64,000 nt of DNA from Perognathus longimembris pacificus (lineage: Eukaryota; Chordata; Mammalia; Rodentia; Heteromyidae): assembly GCF_023159225.1 (NCBI RefSeq), contig NC_063181.1, positions 12,173,606 to 12,237,605 of the forward strand. Reading direction: 5' to 3'. Shown here piece by piece: positions 21,191 through 31,952 of this stretch (the stretch's first letter is position 1; every line of letters begins with the position of its first letter). A model generated the notes under the pieces. It was not told the DNA's origin, made no database searches, and saw only the letters and a list, made by a program, of their open reading frames with translations. Made by a program: the position numbers and the translations under genes.

Positions 21191-23522
21191 ATTTTTAAAT
21201 GAAAAAAAGGGGGAAGTGCTGCACTGATCTCTCCCAGTATCATTAGAAATAAACTCTCTGCTGATCCCTCCCTCACACCCTGTATTTGTGAGCAATGAAG
21301 CTACATTTCACAAACACTCATGGGTCCTTATGTTTCCCTTTCAGTGGTTTCTCTCAGGTCTCCCTATATCACCTACAATGAGGGCAGGGGAGAGAGAGGG
21401 AGGAAGAGAGAAAGAAAGAAAGAGAGGGAAAAGAAGAGGGAGAAAAGATTCTTTCTTCATCAAAATCAGGTTTTTTTTTTTAATCTCCTTTATTTGGAAA
21501 TCTACTCCATGACCTCTGTGGCCTCTCTTCAGTATCATCACCAAGCTTATTATATAAATAATTCTATTCTACCATTCTGCATTGAACAATTCTGTTTATT
21601 CTTCCTCTTTTCTTTGCACAGTTGCTCCTCAGTTGTGTTCTAGCCTCTTTCACTTCCCATTGCCTATCACAGAAAGTGCGCAGTGATCATTTGTTGTTTG
21701 AAGGAAGTCCAGATGAAATACTGAGGAAGGCATCATTGTGCACTGGTTTCCATCACTAGTGCAGGAAAAGGAAGCAGAATGGAATACTAAACATTTACCA
21801 CGGACAAGGAGGGATTCAGGACACATGAACCCCAAATCCTGATCCTACTGTGAACTTCAGGCTCTCTTGGGGTTTCTCTTTATTCCTCTGGGCCTTTGTT
21901 TCTTCAGCTATCATAGGAAGAACCTAGATGAGCTTTGTGAGTTTTTCATGGAAATGTTCAACTAGGCCTGTGCTTAATTGGTTTATGGCTGCCTAAACAT
22001 CTCTATAGACCCTCAGATATATGGATAGAAAATGAAAGCTGAATTGCTGAAATGCCTGAATCCATGTGCCATAAAATTCCAGAGGGGGAAACGATAATGT
22101 GTAAAATACATATGCATAGGCATGTTTTATTTTGCATAATTTATAATTTTGAATGCACTGTTGCCTTTTGATCATCAAAACATTCTAGAGTTGCTCTTTT
22201 CTTTCTGCCCAGAGCCATTGGAGGCTCAGAGATGCTATGCAACTTGATCAACATCACATAGGCAGTCAGAATGAGATTGCCATTGCTAGTTTTGTTTTTT
22301 AAAAAAGATGTGTTTCTAGAGATAACAGCTTTAATCACAATATTCAAGTAAGGATTAGATAATTCCCTTTTGTGTATAATATAGACTTGAAACAAAAAAA
22401 GGACCATAGTTTTCATTGTAGTCATTTTCACTAGAATATTATTTTGTGTTTTCTTAATCAAAGAATGGAAGGAAGGAAGAAACAAGATATTTCAAATTAT
22501 TCAGTAAAACATAGCCAACTACATATTTGACTAAAACATTATTTGGGGAGAAATTACAACTGGTATTTTTTTCCAAAATCTGCTTCATAGCAGCCTGTTC
22601 TAAACTTAAATGTCAGACATTTTATTTCTTATGCATACATAAATTTTGCGTGACAGAATTCTCCTACATTATTATTCAGTCCACTGGCAACAGCTCCTCT
22701 TCCAGGTTGTCAAGTTCATTTATTTTTGGTTATCACAATCTGTTCATATTTTTCCAATTCATCCTTTTATTAAATGAGAAAAGCTATCAAATAAAGTCTA
22801 TTTAGGAAATGAACAGCTATTCCCCAAAAAAGCATCTGCAATGCTTCATAATACTGTTCAAAAGTGTTTTTATGTCCTGCTGTTCACTCCAAGTGCTATA
22901 TCAATTTACTAATTTGAACATAAGATAATACATCATTTTAATCAATTTTTAAATGCATTTCCATAACTCAAATATTCTTCTGATTCATTCTGAAGAAGAA
23001 ATGTCATCTTATGGGGGGTAAAAAGATTAGTCTGTATGAAGTTTTGCATCTCTTTCCCTGCAGTACCCTCTTCACATTTAACATGCAATTTTCTTTTCTT
23101 CCCTGGGTTCTATTCTGTGAACTTTTGCAAGTGTTTTCTGTAGACATTTTCAAGACCAATACTATATAGAAAGAAAAACCCTTCTATGAAATGAAAATCC
23201 TACTCAACTTGAAAACTGGATTACAAATGACAAATTCTTAAAGACATTGCAGGGAAAAGAATCAATATTTACATAGATCTCTAATCTCATATGATGCTTA
23301 TGAAAATAATGGAATTCAGTTATTTCTGTCCCTATTTAACAGATAGGAAAACATATTCAAAGGATATAAATGAGTCAGAGAGGAGAGATTGAGAATATGA
23401 GAGGAAAACTCACAGATGTCCAAAGATGCAGCATAAATTCGTCCTCTGGGCCAAAAAGGAAAAGGCAGAGATAGGAACCATATAGGCATGTAAACGTCTC
23501 AACAAAAACAGTGTTTTTAAGC
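21191..23522. other. Mostly unique sequence
   Basis: Apart from the purine tract, no repeat, RNA or gene is recognised. Frames of 61 to 114 codons occur (21320-21643 plus, 22141-22485 minus, 22527-22805 plus), all in AT-rich sequence without domains. Confidence 0.45.
21390..21450 (+). repeat. Polypurine GA-rich tract
   Basis: About 60 bp of pure purine (GGAGAGAGAGGGAGG and GAAAGAAAG units). The overlapping frames with Arg/Glu-rich translation are artefacts. Confidence 0.9.
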
Positions 23523-23750
23523 GGGGCACCAGTGGCTCACCCTGTAATCCTAGCTACTCAGGAGGCTGAGATCTGAAGGTTGCGGTTCAAAGCCAACCTG
23601 AGCAGGAAAGTCTGTGAGACTCTTATCTCCAATTAACCACCAGAAAACCAGAAGCAGTGCTGTGGCTCAAGTGGTAAAGCGCTAGCCTTGAGATGAAGAG
23701 CTCAGGGACAGTGCCCAGGCCTAGCGTTCAAGCCCTACAACTGACCCCTC
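23523..23750 (+). mobile_element. 7SL-head + Geo-tail SINE
   Basis: Near-complete composite: 'ctgtaatcctagctactcag', 'actcttatctccaattaacc', then 'gctgtggctcaagtggtaaa' and 'cagggacagtgcccaggcct'. This is a good reference copy for the head-tail junction ('accaccagaaaaccagaagc'). Confidence 0.93.
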
Positions 23751-23764
23751 CCCACCAACAAAAA

Positions 23765-25120
23765 GTGTTTTTATGGTCCTTACACATCCTAGATACTAAT
23801 CTTTTCTTGAAAATATTTCTATCAAAATAGAACTTGTTCTTGATTCAGTATCTTCTGAAATGTAGAAAATTCTCCTCTTAATGCAAACAAACCAAATCAT
23901 CCATTTATTTTACTTTTGGCTTATACTTTTCACATTTTATATGAGAAAGATACCCTCTTGGCTGAAACCATTATTGTTTCTAATATTATACTAAATTTCT
24001 AATTTGAAAGGTGTGGCTTTTTCGCATTTAGGCTTTCAATCCACCTGAAATAAATACTAGGTATTGAGTAGGCCAGGCACCCTCTTACATTCCTAAGTTT
24101 TAAGATTTCTTTCTGTTCATGAGTCTCACTCCCAGAAACCAGCTGCATTACTCTAGTCTGGCATTCAAACTCTACATCAATGTGTCACTTTTTAATTTTT
24201 ACAACTTCATCACAGAGCTTCGCATCTGCTTGAGTCCTTACTATTTGTATTCCTTGGATTTTTATGGTGATATTTGGCCTCTACTGGTACATAAGAGCTC
24301 CTAAATCTGCTTTTCAATTTCCCATGGAAAAAAAAATCAGCAAAACCCTTTTGGGATTTTAAGTGTGATTGTATTAAATTTAAGATTAATTAGGGCCTGA
24401 GGGACATACGGGTTATTTTGAATTTCTAGCTCTATACTTTCCTGGTATTCATGTCTTTTAATATACCACTTAATTAGCTCTTCAAAAGCCTAAAACCTCA
24501 TTTGCTGGATTTTACTTAGGTTTCTGCATTTTTTATCATTTTAAAATTCTTGCTGTAAAAATTGCAAGTAACTTTTGTGGATTTACTGTGCAATATGTAA
24601 TAATACTGAACTCTCATAAGTACTTTTCATTCTTGGACTATAGATTCTCTTGGATTTCCTATGCAAACTATAATTTGTTTATAAATCACAAGAAGCTGTA
24701 CATATTTTTGAATTCTCACATCATTTTTATATAAATTTGCCGAGCTCTGACTAGAAATGATGAAAAAATATTGTTTCTTAGATGTTGGCATGAGTTAGAT
24801 CATCGAATAATAAATATGAAGGTTATTCTTGATATTTGGCAGCTAAGTAGGGATTTTAGCCTTTATGCTTTATAGAAATATATGTACATGAATATAAATA
24901 TGTATTTGTATTTACATATCTAAATCTATATTTCTGTGGGTTTTTATTTTGAAGCAGTATGGAAACATTTATCACACTCCTTTATTTCATAAAGATATAT
25001 TGTTCCTCATGTCTCTGAGTTAATTACATTAACAGATTTTTCTAATTTTAAAATAACTAGCACATTCCTGGTATGAGTCCAACTTACTCAAGATGCTTAT
25101 TTTAAAGTATTTCAACATGA
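23765..25120 (-). mobile_element. Ancient LINE (L1M or HAL1-type) fragment
   Basis: The plus strand has T-rich text in the order expected for antisense L1 ORF2: 'cctagatactaatcttttct', a stretch like 'cccttttgggattttaagtg', and near the end 'acattcctggtatgagtcca'. Divergence is high and no frame survives. Identity as L1 is probable; boundaries and subfamily are unsure. Confidence 0.5.
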
Positions 25121-25689
25121 ATACTATAATGTAAACTAAATTACTTGTTTTTGTTTCCTAATATTTGTGAGAAAATGGAATGTGCGTCCTCATAAACATT
25201 TTTCCTGCTCTCTCATATTTTTGTTTCATAATCTTATTCTCTTCGTGGTTGGGAATCATTCTTCCACTTTAGTTCTCAAAAAAGAGTTTGAAATTGAGAT
25301 CACTGTGCCTTGAATGTCATCTGTTAAACATCGAAATCTGACCTGTGGTTGAGGAACATGGGGTAAAAACATACATTTCCCTTTTTTCTCCAAGAATGGA
25401 AAAACATTAGGAAGCTGACAGAGAGATGTACAGGTGGTAACAATTACAGAACTGAGGAACCTGGATCCTAAATAGAATGAAAAAACAATTAATGGAGAAA
25501 AACATGTACCACCATGCATGATCAAATTCTTTGGAAGTGATGACAAGTTAGGAGAATTCAGTGTTTCCAGGACTGAAAACAGAACATTGAAAAGTTGGTC
25601 AGGAAAAGTTCAACTACACCAACAGAAGACTGGAAATTTATTCTTTGTAACAAAAACACAACAAAAGATAAACAACCACGTGAAACACT

Positions 25690-26002
25690 GAGATATGTCA
25701 TTGAAAAGTTGTGTGGGCTCTCTATCTTATCTGAGTATATTGGAAACCGGGTATACTGGTATTAGAACTAGGAAATTGGAAGGGAATACCAAAATTGAGA
25801 GACACTGGGTAAAAAAAGACAAACAACTACAAAAGCAATACTTGCAAAACTGTTTGGTGTAAATGAACTGAACAACTCATGGTGGGGGGAGGAAAAGGGG
25901 GAGGGGGGAGGAGGGAATGAGGGACGAGGTAACAAACAGTACAAGAAATGTATCCAATGCCTAATGTATGAAACTGTAACCTCTCTGTAATTCAGTTTGA
26001 TG
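25690..26002 (+). mobile_element. L1 3'-UTR fragment with G-rich polypurine tract
   Basis: 'gagtatattggaaaccgggt' and 'actggtattagaactaggaa' lead to a polypurine tract at 25882-25925 with several G-runs, then 'aacaaacagtacaagaaatg' and 'gaaactgtaacctctctgta'. Closely related copies lie at 26.3, 48.2 and 53.3 kb. Confidence 0.85.
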
Positions 26003-26025
26003 ATATATATATATATATATATATA
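26003..26025. repeat. (TA)n in the L1 tail position
   Basis: A short TA array replaces the usual 'tttgacaataaa' end of this L1 family. Confidence 0.9.
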
Positions 26026-26079
26026 AGAAAAGTTGTGTGGGAAATATGGTAGTCATAATCTTCTGTGTGGTTACATTAA

Positions 26080-26274
26080 GAATGCTGATAGCAGCTGCTT
26101 CCTGCCTATCATCCTCGCTACTCTGCAGGCTGAGATGTAGGGACTGAGGTTCAATGCGAGATGAGGCAGACACATGTGAGGCTCTTCACTCCAATTATCC
26201 AGCGAAGAACAAAAAGGAGGCATGGATCAAGTGCTAGAACACTACCCTGGAGCTCAAAGCTGAATAAGAGCATG
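26080..26274 (+). mobile_element. 7SL-head + Geo-tail SINE, diverged
   Basis: 'tgcctatcatcctcgctact', 'ggctcttcactccaattatc' and 'ggatcaagtgctagaacact' follow the composite order with many substitutions. Confidence 0.75.
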
Positions 26275-26758
26275 AGTCCCAGCAACTACTGCTATTAGAA
26301 CAAGGGAAGGGAAAGGGAATATCAAAATCAAGAGACAAAGGATTAAAAAGACAAATGATTCCAAAAGCAAAAGGATTTGGTGTAAACCAACTGAACAACT
26401 CATGGGGGGAAAGGAAATGGGGGAGGGGAAAGGGGGAAATGAGGGAGGAGGTAACAAATTGTACAAGAAATGTACTCACATTGGGCTGGGGATATGGCCT
26501 AGTGGCAAGAGTGCCTGCCTCATATACATGAGGCCCTGGGTTCGATTCCCCAGCACCACATATACAGAAAATGGCCAGAAGTGGCGCTGTGGCTCAAGTG
26601 GCAGAGTGCTAGCCTTGAGCAAAAAGAAGCCAGGGACAGTGCTCAGGCCCTGAGTCCAAGCCCAGGACTGGCCAAAAAGAAAAAAAAAAGAAATGTACTC
26701 ACTGCCTTATGTATGAAACTATAACCCCTCTGTACAACACTTTGACAATAAATAAGTA
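26275..26758 (+). mobile_element. L1 3'-UTR fragment, split by IDL-Geo
   Basis: Begins at 'tactgctattagaacaaggg', includes the G-rich tract at 26402-26450, breaks at 26480 for the SINE and resumes with 'tgccttatgtatgaaactat' to the terminal 'tttgacaataaataag'. The 5' L1 body is missing. Confidence 0.9.
26483..26687 (+). mobile_element. IDL-Geo SINE with perfect target duplication
   Basis: Complete dimer with an A-tail. The 15-bp duplication 'aagaaatgtactcac' lies at 26465-26479 and 26688-26702, inside an L1 3' UTR, so it postdates that L1. Confidence 0.97.
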
Positions 26759-27227
26759 ATTATTCCGGGGAAAAAAAAAAGAATGCTCACAGCAAAGACC
26801 CTACTCCCCCGGGGGGAGTTTAAGAGGTTTATCTGAAGCAATGCCAAATAAAATTTGAACTCTAGATAAACTTGCATCATAAATATGCCCCATTCTAACA
26901 ACTGAGTCTTACTTATGCTAAAATTTTTGTTTGCTTATCTGAAATTAAAATTTAATAGGGTGTGCCACTTATACTATCGGCTAAAGCTGGCAAAATTCCT
27001 AAAAGCATACCTGAAAACATTGAGAGTAATTGTCCCCCTCAATAGTCTACATATAAAAAGCCCCATCTAGGGCGCTGGTACCGTGAGAGGCAGCTGGCAC
27101 CTAAGTTCATGCTGAACCACGGTCCTAAGGAAGAGCAGGCCAAAGCCCTCTGGGAGTTGTGGGGAGGGAACTTAATTTATTCCATTTTAGCTGACTGGTA
27201 ATCCTTGGGGATTTTTACTTCTTGGTT

Positions 27228-27334
27228 GTTTTGAGACAAACTGTCCCTTGTAGTCTTGGTTGGCTTTGAACTTGCAATCTTCCTGCCCCTGTGTCCCAAG
27301 TGCTGGGTTTATAGATGCCTGTCACCATGCCTGG
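27228..27334 (-). mobile_element. B1-like SINE monomer
   Basis: Antisense B1 text: 'ttttgagacaaactgtccct', 'ggttggctttgaacttgcaa', 'cccaagtgctgggtttatag', 'caccatgcctgg'. No tRNA-like tail is attached. It is the clearest stand-alone B1 in the window. Confidence 0.85.
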
Positions 27335-28879
27335 ACCCTCAATGAGATTTTTTTTATATGTAGATTACTTAGGGGGCAGGAGAGACACTTAGTATTTTTA
27401 GGTATGTGTTCAGGAACTAGTCAGAGTCTCAAAATAATGATACCCAGACAGACAAAGGATGGTCTTTGTCATACGTGAAAGCTAGATCTAATTTATAAAC
27501 ATACAAGCAAACCTACACATATGGGGTTGGATGCAAGTGTACACCAACGTATTAAAAAGTATTAGTATGTACAGGAGAGAATTAAATTTAGTGCAGTTCC
27601 TTAGGCAAACTCACAGTCCACCAAAATAAATACCAGAAAACTGGCACTTGAAAGGGGGATCAAACGGAAGTGAAGAGAGGAAAGGTAGAGGGGAGAAGGC
27701 AGTCACAAGGTTCAGCTCACACCCTAGGAAACTGGGAACGTGAAAGGAAGCCGTGGGCTGGGAGGGATGGGGAAGGATGATGAAAGGCATGACACCCATC
27801 AAGATGCATCGTCCTTGGAAACCGCCTTGAATGGGAATCCCTTTGTACAACCATCTCAAGATGATAAAAATACACCTTTTTACATCGTGCCTAATATTGT
27901 AACACCAGAGGGCAGCACACAGAGTGTCTCCCAGCTGACTCCCCAAAAGAGCTGAACAGCCTGCTTTTGTCATCAGAAAGGGGTGTGGCAACGGCACCCC
28001 CGCAATCGTGGAAGACCCTCTGTGCAGACGTGTCTGCCTGGATCATGGCCCTCACGCTCCTGGCTCCAGGTCTGGCCAGCCCTTATGCAAATGGAGGCTG
28101 TGTTTACACCCATCACAGGGGTTTCTGGTGCCACCCACCACCCATTTCCATTCAGGCTGCAGTGTCATCTAGAGTTCACCAAACCCCGTGCACATGCTGT
28201 TTGCTGAGCAGTCCCTTCGAGCCCGAAGTTACACCTTGGCAGCACGCGTTCGAAGCAGCTGTCGCTGCTATGAGGGACGTTGGTCACCTGCTTGGCTGAT
28301 AGTACTTCCTTCAAGCATGGGGTACCTCAGGGAAGGGTCTCAGCTGTCCATTAGGGACTCAAATGTTCTTGCTTCCCGCATCCCAACGCATTTAAAGTAT
28401 AAATACGAAAGGAGGTGCTGACAATAAAGGTGTGTCATTAATACCAGCAGTACCTCAGCAGCATGTAAAATTGCTCTAACAATGCTCAACACCTGTCCCA
28501 CTGCCCCGGGCATGGCGAGTCGCCCCTCTCCCCCCGCCCCCTCCAATCCATGTGCTCAGAGCTTCCCATCTGCTTGCCATGCATCCCTCTTCTCAGAAGT
28601 CAATAAATGTGAGGTCCATATAGTCATCAAGAGAACTGGTTAATACTTTGATATTGAGCACATCTCCAAATGCCTATGCCCTCACGCTCTTATTTCTTCA
28701 CATGGAAATCAGATTTTGTGTACCATATTTTTTTTTCTAGGAATCTAAGGAAACAGAAACTGATCTAAAAGAATGTGGAGCTATGCCATGATACTCTGTT
28801 GACTGTGTTAACATTTTGTTCTTGATGGATTGCTGCCAATACTACTGCTAATTGCCTCTTTGGGTTTTCCTTCCCTTTT
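27335..28879. other. Unique block with a GC-richer core
   Basis: No repeats recognised. Between about 27960 and 28560 the GC content and CpG count rise above the surroundings, with an octamer-like 'atgcaaat' near 28086. Overlapping open stretches at 27611-27997 minus and 27967-28299 plus have no recognisable domains. A regulatory element or old exon is possible but not shown. Confidence 0.35.
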
Positions 28880-29000
28880 TTCTTTATTGAGATGAAATTC
28901 ACATATCATAAAATTAGCTGTCTTAAAATGAACAATTCAGTGGCATTTAGTGTGATCACATTGTTGTGCAACCACTCATTACTTCTATTTAATTCTAGCT
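28880..29000 (-). mobile_element. Ancient L1M 3'-region fragment
   Basis: 'ctttattgagatgaaattca', 'aacaattcagtggcatttag' and 'ttgtgcaaccactcattact' match a phrase common in old mammalian L1M ends, in antisense. Confidence 0.65.
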
Positions 29001-29261
29001 TTAGGCTGTAATCCAAGATTGCTTTATTAATTGATTGGTTGATTTTGTTGTTGCAACTGTGCCAGCTGTGACCACTGGAAAAGCTTAGATGACCTCTGTG
29101 ACTCTTTGACAGCCTTCCATCCATGTGCTGTCTTGTTGGACTTCTGATTGACATTTCAGCTTTAAGTTATTATTACCAATAGTGCTAGTGGAAACACAAA
29201 CATATGAAAAATATGATGGTAGACAAACAATGAAAAGGAGACTTAATATGATAAATGGTTA

Positions 29262-29422
29262 GTCCTTAATTAGCTAAGGCACTGAAGATCACAGTTCAAG
29301 GCTAGCACAGGCAGAAAAGTCTGTGAGACTCAATTTCCTTAAACAACTAGCAAAAAGCAAGACCTGGGACATAGCTCAGATTGTGGCAGTGAAGCAAGCA
29401 AGCACTAATGACCCACAAAAAG
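29262..29422 (+). mobile_element. 7SL-head + tRNA-tail SINE, decayed
   Basis: 'gaagatcacagttcaaggct' and 'aagtctgtgagactcaattt' correspond to the composite head. 'cctgggacatagctcagatt' starts a diverged tRNA-like tail that may be ID- rather than Geo-derived. Confidence 0.6.
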
Positions 29423-30565
29423 AGAGGCGAGGGGAGGAAAGATCCTTAAAAGAAATTTAATATTTTATCAACAATTTTGTTCCTTTGCTTTGGCCTTGAT
29501 AGAAACAGTGACGTAACGATCATCAAGCAGTTACAGTAAGGAAATCATCCTCATCAAAGGTACTTGATAACTGTAAGACAATCTCTTTGGTTGGATTTAT
29601 TTAAATTATTTCAATGAGCAGACCTTGAGGGATTAGTCAAGATAAGAATGAAGTTGTTGTTTTCTGAGAAAATAAGGGATTCAGTGTTCAGTCCTGTATC
29701 ACACCCTCAAAACAAAATCAACCCATGGATAAATGAAGCTCTCATGTGACTGGTTTTTCAATAGGCCAAGCATTGAACATGGAATTCACCATAATTTATA
29801 TGGCCCAACTACTTATGAAGCTGTGTTAGAAAAGCATACCAACAGCTTTATTTTCTCTTCATGAATTTCACTACTGCAAACAAAAGGAAATCCAAACTTA
29901 TTCCAGAAACCCTTAGAGTTCTACCTGACAGTGGGTATAACGATATGCTTGCTGTGTTCATAACCACGGTGATGTTTCTCACAGCAAGAAGAATGGTTCA
30001 CGAGGAATAGCTGAGCCTCTATCTCCCCAGTCTCGCCCAGCATCTCAGTTTACTCAGAGCTACAAGCACCAGAGCAGGGTCACTATTGAATCACCCCCCC
30101 GCCCCGAGTGTTGGAAACCAATAGGATTTTCTCAGTAGTGTTCTTCCAAAAACATGTTGATTATATCATCAAGCATTTGAACATGTTCTTTGCAAAAAAA
30201 AAAAGCAAAGCCACAAACAAAAGCCCTGCACCTGTGAGCTTAAGTCTGGCATTCTCTTGCTGTCTTGTTGTTTTAAATAATCAATGACAAAACAATGCAT
30301 GATGTAAAGTGTAAATTACAAAGCAGAAAGGCAGAATGATTCTTCCTGCATTTGTTACTTGACTGACACACATCTGGGCCTTCATGTTTTATTGTCAAGT
30401 TCTTAAAATATTACTAGACATTGAGACACTGTATGTAACTTTTGCCCTTCTCTCTTCTGTGCTCCAATTTCTACCATCAGAATTTCTCCCACTCAGTAAT
30501 CTTGACAATATGCTAGTTCAGACATCCAACAATAGTCTTGGCTGTTTTGAATTAGACAAACTAAA
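29423..30565. other. No recognised feature
   Basis: AT-rich, apparently unique sequence. A C-rich run 'ccccccccgccccg' occurs near 30095. Confidence 0.5.
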
Positions 30566-30665
30566 ACAGGGTTGTGGATGAGGCTCAGTGGTAGACCTTT
30601 GCCTAGCATGTGCAAGGACCTGGTTTGGTTCCCTAGAAACACAAGAATGAATGAATGAATGAAAA
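30566..30665 (+). mobile_element. ID-like SINE monomer with (GAAT)n tail
   Basis: 'gttgtggatgaggctcagtg' (A box) and 'ctggtttggttccctagaaa' (decayed B box) make an ID module of about 75 bp, followed by three to four GAAT units. Confidence 0.8.
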
Positions 30666-30825
30666 CTAATAAAAATAGCTTATTCCAGCCTATGAAAAAG
30701 AAGTTTATATATTATGCACTCAAAGTTTGAAAAAAATCTACGAAAAACGTCATCGTATAAATGACAACTCACAATAAAAATAATAGTGCTACTTATTTTT
30801 AGCATATATAGTGACTTTTTTCTTT

Positions 30826-31038
30826 TTGTGCTGATCCCAGGGCTTGAACTCAGGGCTTTTATGCTTGAGGCTAAGTGTTCTACCACTTGAGCTGCAGCTC
30901 CATTTCCAGCTTTTTGGTGCTTAAGTGGACATAAGAGTCTCATGGACTTTCCCATCTAGACTGGCTTCAAACTGCAATCCTCATATCTCAGCCTCTGTGT
31001 AGCTTGGGTTACAGATGTTAGCCACCAGCAGCTAGATA
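30826..31038 (-). mobile_element. 7SL-head + Geo-tail SINE
   Basis: In antisense order: Geo ('gctgatcccagggcttgaac', 'ccacttgagctgcagctcca') then head ('ataagagtctcatggacttt', 'gccaccagcagcta'). Confidence 0.92.
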
Positions 31039-31503
31039 TGAATTTGCATTTTAATCCATCATAATAACATCTTAATGCATTTCACAAATTGTGTGTGTGC
31101 ATGCACCTGCACACATGTATCTGACTTAGGAGTACCCTTTTCTCTTCTACTTGTATTTTCTTTGACAAATAATTGTCCTGAGGTTTCTGACAATCTGCTG
31201 TCTGACACATCACCACTCCTTATACCATGAACTGGTGCAGGACCTTGGCACGGAACACAAACTGGAAAAGGCAAGAGCTCCTGTGGTGTCTGGTATGAAT
31301 TAAGTACTGCCACCGCTGTCTTCTTCACAACATGATGAAAGTTGGGATGAGTCCAATACTGAGAAGAACAAAAATGCAAGATACAACATGACAAAATAGA
31401 GCTACTTTTTGCATAAGTTTTAGGTGAGTTTCAGGTTTCAACCTCATGCCCTAGGGTGGCTACTTAGAAAAAGTAAATTAGGAAACGAACTGACCTTTAA
31501 TTT

Positions 31504-31547
<44 letters not shown>

Positions 31548-31674
31548 ATCGCTTAAACTATAGAAGTAAAACATCAACATGAATTTTAAAAAACTCAAAC
31601 TTCGACATGAAAACATAAACTTAGAAGCAATTGGAACATATCAAGACTTACATTATGGACTCTGACTCATTTTT
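31039..31674. other. Unique sequence with a (TG)n array
   Basis: No element recognised except the TG repeat at 31507-31544. An alternating purine-pyrimidine stretch occurs near 31090-31118. The 111-codon minus-strand frame at 31059-31394 has no recognisable domain. Confidence 0.45.
31507..31544. repeat. (TG)n microsatellite
   Basis: About 19 uninterrupted TG units. Confidence 0.96.
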
Positions 31675-31952
31675 TAGTTGATTTTGGTTTTGTATTAGAC
31701 ACAGGGAATCTCATTTCACTCTTCTATGTAGGTATATCCAGTTTTTCCAGTTCTACTTGTTGAACAGGCTGTCTCTTCACCAGTGTCTTTTTATTTTTTT
31801 TTTGTGGTATTTTTGTTCAAGATCAAATAGCCCTAGCTACATGAGTATATTTCTGGGTCTTCTCTTCTAATGGAATGTGTATTTTTTTTCAAGTACCACA
31901 ATGTTTTGTTATATGGCTCTATAGTACGATGTCAAATCAAGTGTTGTGATGC
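31675..31952 (-). mobile_element. LINE-1 ORF2 segment, inverted 5' part
   Basis: Antisense ORF2 text ('cacagggaatctcatttcac', 'tatatccagtttttccagtt', 'gttgtgatgcctag') is the portion that in a normal L1 lies just upstream of the plus-strand segment starting at 31953. Together they form the 5'-inverted structure expected from twin priming. Confidence 0.85.

Noticed and set aside
28188..28421. Short overlapping frames in the GC-richer block as a gene
   Set aside because: Three overlapping frames in different phases, none with a conserved motif or clear exon borders. Kept only as a composition anomaly.
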